Part shown: one piece after another, positions 40,899-44,105 of the stretch
Layout: every line of letters begins with the position of its first letter
How positions within the stretch are numbered: the stretch's first letter is position 1
Origin: Myxococcota bacterium
GTDB lineage: Bacteria > Myxococcota_A > Polyangia > HGW-17
Length of the DNA stretch: 44,105 bases
NCBI GenBank assembly: GCA_018821305.1
Contig: JAHJMN010000131.1
Location: 1-44,105, forward strand
Direction of reading: 5' to 3'
The notes under the pieces: generated by a model
The model's input: only the letters and a program-made list of their open reading frames with translations
What the model was told of the DNA's origin: nothing
The model's database searches: none
Translations under genes and position numbers: made by a program

Positions 40899-42356
40899 TC
40901 AATTCATCTTATAATTTGGAGCTTCTTTTGTAATTATTACATCATGAACATGACTTTCTTTAAGCCCGGCATTGCTGATACGGACAAACTCAGTATTTTG
41001 TCTTAGTTCGTTGATATTCCGTGCCCCAACATATCCCATCCCGCTCCTTAACCCACCAGACAATTGAGCAATGGTTTGGCTTACAGGCCCTTTTGATGGA
41101 ACCCTTCCTTCAATTCCCTCTGGTACAAGTTTTCCCGGTGGAGAGTCGGCCTGAAAATAACGATCTGCACTTCCTTCCCTCATTGCTCCTAGACTACCCA
41201 TTCCGCGATACTGTTTGTAAGAGCGTCCCTGGTAGAGTATTGTTTCACCGGGAGTTTCATCGGTGCCAGCAAACATGCTGCCCATCATCACACTTGAGGC
41301 TCCTGCAGCGAGAGCTTTGACAATGTCTCCACTGTATTTAATTCCACCATCTGCAATTACAGGAATGTCAAATTTAGATGCTATTTCATGTACATCCATA
41401 ATGGCTGTCAACTGAGGAACACCAATTCCACTAACAATTCGCGTTGTACAGATGCTCCCAGGCCCAATTCCTACTTTCAGTGCATTTACACCTGTGTTTA
41501 TGAGCCAGGAGGCAGCTTCTCCTGTTGCAATGTTTCCAGCAATAATTTGCAAATCAGGCCATTTCGAGCGGATCCATTCAATCATAAGGCCAACACCGCG
41601 AGTATGTCCATGAGCAGTGTCAATACAGATCACATCAACGCCAGCGGAGACCAAAAGCTCAACCCGTTTTTTTTCCCTGTCAGAAATTCCTGCGGCGGCT
41701 CCAACCAGTAAGCGACCACGGTTATCTTTTGCGCTGTCCGGAAATTTCTCCCGATTCTGTAGATCCCGCAAAGTCAATAATCCTCCCAGAGAATTGTCTG
41801 AATTTAGAAGTATCAATTTTTCAATGCGATTGTGATGAAGAAGTTCAAGTGCCGTATCCATGGGTGTATCAATGGCAGCGGTGACAAGATTTCTTGTCAT
41901 AATTTCGCTGACTTTTCGGGATAGATCATTTTCGAAGCGGACGTCGCGGGCAGTAACAATTCCTACAGGAATTCCATTTTCATTTAAAACAGGAAGACCA
42001 GAAATAGAATGTACGGTCATGAGTTCAAGAGCATCTTTAATAGCGTGGTCTGGTTTTATACTTACGGGGTTTAAAATTATCCAACTTTCACTGCGCTTGA
42101 CTCTTCTAACCTGTTCAGATTGAGCTTCCGGAGAAAGATTTTTGTGAATAATTCCAATTCCTCCCTGATGTGCCATTGTTTGAGCCATGGCAAACTCGGT
42201 GACCGTATCCATGGCAGCAGAAATAAATGGAATTTTAAGTTTTATTTGGGGCGTTAATTCAGTGGAAATACATGTTTCAGAAGGCAGGACCTCGCTGAAT
42301 GCGGGTTTTATAAGTACGTCATCAAAAGTAAGTGCTTCACGGAAATTTTTAATCAT
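40899..42356 (-). CDS. guaB: Inosine-5'-monophosphate dehydrogenase
   Basis: GuaB oxidises IMP to XMP, the committed step to GMP. The start is ATG 42356 ([16 protein letters not shown]) with AAGGAT upstream; the frame is open for 20 more codons. The 485-residue product has [19 protein letters not shown], a pair of CBS domains (about 95-205), [14 protein letters not shown], the catalytic Cys loop [33 protein letters not shown], and the flap [12 protein letters not shown]. Length and motifs are normal. It is translationally coupled to the HMG-CoA reductase gene, an unexpected partner; guaA is not adjacent. Confidence 0.95.
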   Translation of the reverse strand: MIKNFREALTFDDVLIKPAFSEVLPSETCISTELTPQIKLKIPFISAAMDTVTEFAMAQTMAHQGGIGIIHKNLSPEAQSEQVRRVKRSESWIILNPVSIKPDHAIKDALELMTVHSISGLPVLNENGIPVGIVTARDVRFENDLSRKVSEIMTRNLVTAAIDTPMDTALELLHHNRIEKLILLNSDNSLGGLLTLRDLQNREKFPDSAKDNRGRLLVGAAAGISDREKKRVELLVSAGVDVICIDTAHGHTRGVGLMIEWIRSKWPDLQIIAGNIATGEAASWLINTGVNALKVGIGPGSICTTRIVSGIGVPQLTAIMDVHEIASKFDIPVIADGGIKYSGDIVKALAAGASSVMMGSMFAGTDETPGETILYQGRSYKQYRGMGSLGAMREGSADRYFQADSPPGKLVPEGIEGRVPSKGPVSQTIAQLSGGLRSGMGYVGARNINELRQNTEFVRISNAGLKESHVHDVIITKEAPNYKMN

Positions 42357-42376
42357 TTTAAAGATCCTTCTGATTT

Positions 42377-42392
42377 GTTTGTGTCCTGAATC
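42377..42392 (+). repeat. Possible remnant terminus of the 142 bp element
   Basis: GTTTGTGTCCTGAATC matches either terminus of the element at about 12 of 16 positions and sits in the spacer upstream of guaB. No internal sequence of the element follows, so this could be chance. Confidence 0.25.
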
Positions 42393-42425
42393 AATATTTG
42401 ATGGCAAAAGACACACTATATAAAG

Positions 42426-43178
42426 TTATAACCCATTTTTTTCCTTTATGGCCTGATTGCAAAGTAGATTATGTTTTTTATACCATTGCCTTGTTTTTTT
42501 ACTGAAGCGATTTATTATATCTTTACCTGATTTGCCCCAGAAACCATTGCCTTTTTCTCTCGCCTCTGATTCACTGATGCAATATTTCCATCTCATTTTA
42601 CTTGGGTATTTAGTGAAACTGAGGGCATGCCCTTCAGCAACAATCTTGTTATTTATATTAACCTCGTTTAGATAAATCGTAGAAAGAACTCTTCCATATG
42701 TATCTTCAATACAGTTTTTAGTATTTTTATTACCAGAACAGATAAATTTTACATTTTTGCCTTCAATCAGGTTTTTAAGGAACAGATAAGCACTGTAACC
42801 ACCAGGTTCATCGTCCGAAATGCAGGCAGAAGAGATTTTCCCATCAAGAGTCTTTATGCGCTTTTTATGACATTCCGGAGCATTAATTCCATCAAGCCTT
42901 GACTTGTGCCGATCTCCCGATTCTGAAAGAAAATGGACAGTATCTGCATCCACTACATGGACTATTCTGCCGTTCATCTGAATTGTATCAGACATTGATG
43001 AGGGCGAATTCCATTTCTTCCTTCTTTTCCTGCTACTTTTTTTTGACCTGACTTTTTCAAAAGATTTTTTAGAGGTCAATCGCGGGGGACTGTCATTTTT
43101 CTCAGTGTTGGAATTTTCTTTACACGATATAGGAAATGCCAGATACAGACATATGGTAGCAAGTATTAGTAATTTCAT
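42426..43178 (-). CDS. Lipid-anchored thermonuclease-family nuclease
   Basis: The product has a lipoprotein signal (LLILATICLYLAFPISC, Cys19) and then a strongly basic linker (SKKSFEKVRSKKSSRKRRKK). A staphylococcal nuclease-like domain follows (about 68-220): GRIVHVVDADTVHF, SRLDGINAPECHK with catalytic Arg and Glu, and YGRVLSTIYLN with the second catalytic Arg. Extra Cys pairs (for example in CISDDEPGG and FICSGNKNTKNCIED) suggest disulfides. AGGAG lies seven bases before the ATG. The enzyme would be tethered to a membrane in the periplasm or on the surface, where it could degrade DNA or RNA. Whether it is sorted outward is unknown. Confidence 0.86.
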   Translation of the reverse strand: MKLLILATICLYLAFPISCKENSNTEKNDSPPRLTSKKSFEKVRSKKSSRKRRKKWNSPSSMSDTIQMNGRIVHVVDADTVHFLSESGDRHKSRLDGINAPECHKKRIKTLDGKISSACISDDEPGGYSAYLFLKNLIEGKNVKFICSGNKNTKNCIEDTYGRVLSTIYLNEVNINNKIVAEGHALSFTKYPSKMRWKYCISESEAREKGNGFWGKSGKDIINRFSKKTRQWYKKHNLLCNQAIKEKNGL

Positions 43179-43403
43179 AAAGTTACTCCTGAAGCAGTTG
43201 AATACTTCACAACAACTGAACGCTGGACAGAAACAAACCAGTCACTATCCATAAAAGTCTGAGTCGGCTTCAGGATACATATCATACCCAACGCACGAGC
43301 AAAAACAATTTTGCTACTTTTTATATTTCTTTAATGTATTTTATCTTTAACAGTCTTTTTTGCTATATTCTCTAAACTAAAATAGTGGTGAAAAAATTAA
43401 TTA
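43179..43403. other. Spacer between nuclease gene and repeat copy 3
   Basis: With copy 3 this makes about 315 bp without a gene. It contains AGCAAAA-ACAA-TTTTGCT (43298-43315) followed by ACTTTTTATATTTCTTT, which looks like a weak factor-independent terminator for the plus strand, although no plus-strand gene precedes it here. No reading frame with a ribosome-binding site was found. Confidence 0.35.
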
Positions 43404-43464
43404 GTTATTGTCCTTATCCAAAATTCGGTAAAAAATTTGATTTCTTGTATTTCAGGACAGTAAC
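43404..43464 (-). repeat. 61 bp palindromic half-element, copy 3
   Basis: This is the same length as, and aligns with, 83-143 of copy 1, including AAAAAATTTGATTT in the centre and the perfect terminus TTTCAGGACAGTAAC. The other arm has changed to GTTATTGTCCTTA. The structured half found in copies 1 and 2 is absent. Flanking hexamers TAATTA (43398-43403) and TAACTA (43465-43470) differ by one base and may be a degraded target duplication. The element lies 29 bases before the next gene's start. Confidence 0.85.
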
Positions 43465-43493
43465 TAACTAATTTCAAGAAAGGAATTTGATAG

Positions 43494-44105
43494 ATGCGGG
43501 TTTGGAATTTATTAATTATATGTACACTGATAGCAATTTTTTCATGTTCAAATAAGCCAGAGAAAAATAAAAATGTTACTAAGGACAAGCAGGCGCCTGC
43601 CATTGCTAATCCTTCAAAAAATGTAAGTTTAAAGAATGAATCAAAGAGTTTAACAACAGAAAATAAAATTTTTGGAAAAATTGATATTAAAACAGTAATG
43701 GGAATTAAATTAATAAGTAAAAAAGTAGAGGAAGCTCTTAATCTTCCATCTGCGGGAGGCTTCATTGGATTTTTGTCAAAGTGTGATATAAATGCAATGA
43801 AAGACATTGATTCCATTGAATTTATTATTCCGAGATTGAAAGGGGAGAAAAAGGGAACAATCAAATTATCCGGTTCATTTGATGTAACAAAATCCACTTT
43901 ATGCCTGAAAAAACTTATCAATACATCTCAAGTTCCGACGAACTCGCCATTTATAAAGACTTCATCCATATTGGATTCTTCAGGTAAAGATATTATAATA
44001 AAAAACGGTGAACTTAATTTGCCAGATAGAAAAAACTTAAAAATGGAATATGGTTTTAGTGAAAACCTTAATGATTATTCAGTTGTTATTGCTATTATGA
44101 ATCCA
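43494..44105 (+). CDS. Lipoprotein, 3' end cut by window edge
   Basis: The ATG at 43494 follows AAAGGAA, and the frame is open for 204 codons to the end of the window. The signal peptide MRVWNLLIICTLIAIFSC gives lipidation at Cys18, followed by a Lys/Asn/Ser-rich tether (SNKPEKNKNVTKDK). The body contains KVEEALNLPSAGGFIGFLSK with a CDINAMKDIDSIEFIIPRLK segment and KKGTIKLSGSFDVTKSTLC. The arrangement of a small strand-rich domain is not one I can name. The promoter region includes repeat copy 3, so the element may influence its expression. Confidence 0.75.
   Translation, partial: MRVWNLLIICTLIAIFSCSNKPEKNKNVTKDKQAPAIANPSKNVSLKNESKSLTTENKIFGKIDIKTVMGIKLISKKVEEALNLPSAGGFIGFLSKCDINAMKDIDSIEFIIPRLKGEKKGTIKLSGSFDVTKSTLCLKKLINTSQVPTNSPFIKTSSILDSSGKDIIIKNGELNLPDRKNLKMEYGFSENLNDYSVVIAIMNP

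Noticed and set aside
43397-43921. A 174-codon minus-strand open frame near the window end
   Set aside because: It lies opposite the open lipoprotein frame starting at 43494, which has a lipobox and ribosome-binding site, and it runs through repeat copy 3. It is an antisense shadow.
1-44105. tRNA, rRNA, CRISPR, phage or complete insertion sequence
   Set aside because: I saw no cloverleaf-like segments with conserved T-loop words, no regularly spaced direct repeats and no transposase or integrase-like frame. A covariance or HMM search would be needed to exclude a tRNA formally.

Overview
The window is visibly AT-rich and densely coded, and it reads as the chromosome of a Gram-negative bacterium from the former Deltaproteobacteria (Myxococcota or Bradymonadota-like lineages fit best; this is inference). 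Three things point that way. There is a complete-looking type II secretion (T2SS) locus in the order C-D-E-F-G-H-I-J-K-L-M-N with the GspL and GspN types seen in that group. There are many lipoproteins with Asn-rich or Cys-rich tethers. One von Willebrand A lipoprotein ends in a MYXO-CTERM-like tail. No rRNA, tRNA, CRISPR array, phage or full insertion sequence was seen.

Layout. 1-0.5 kb: a 142 bp repeat and a 41-residue gene. 0.5-2.5 kb: lgt and clpX, convergent and overlapping. 2.9-7.3 kb: a vWA lipoprotein, a protein built from eight tandem zinc-ribbon-like modules, and an ArsP_2-like permease. 7.6-21.9 kb: the twelve-gene gsp operon, interrupted exactly at the gspC stop codon by a second copy of the 142 bp repeat with a 6 bp target duplication. 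22-23.7 kb: two lipoproteins (CAP domain; Cys-rich) on the other strand. 24.3-29.4 kb: aconitase and both subunits of ATP-citrate lyase, a hallmark of reductive TCA or citrate cleavage to acetyl-CoA. 29.6-31.2 kb: a large lipoprotein. 31.5 kb: a lone rpsD with its own promoter and leader hairpin. 32.2 kb: a membrane thioredoxin. 33-37.7 kb: a tight co-directional run ftcD, fchA-like, alpha/beta hydrolase, surE, DUF368 (PopT-like), apt. It continues into an island of five small unrecognised genes (37.7-39.8 kb). 39.8-42.4 kb: guaB and a class II HMG-CoA reductase whose C-terminal flap is missing. 42.4-44.1 kb: a lipid-anchored nuclease, a third repeat copy, and a lipoprotein cut by the window end.

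How the genes fit together. lgt supplies the diacylglyceryl modification needed by the six predicted lipoproteins, and the T2SS is the likely export route for surface or secreted proteins. AclBA would supply cytosolic acetyl-CoA, and HMG-CoA reductase points to a mevalonate route that would consume it. The folate one-carbon genes (ftcD, cyclodeaminase), apt, surE and guaB form a loose purine/one-carbon theme.

The most unusual items are the dispersed 142 bp element (terminal inverted repeats, base-pair covariation between copies, target duplication inside the gspC stop codon, and several remnants, one of them abutting the shortened HMG-CoA reductase gene), the octuple zinc-ribbon protein, recurring GACA-N3/4-TGTC palindromes, and matching C-terminal tails on GspI and GspJ.
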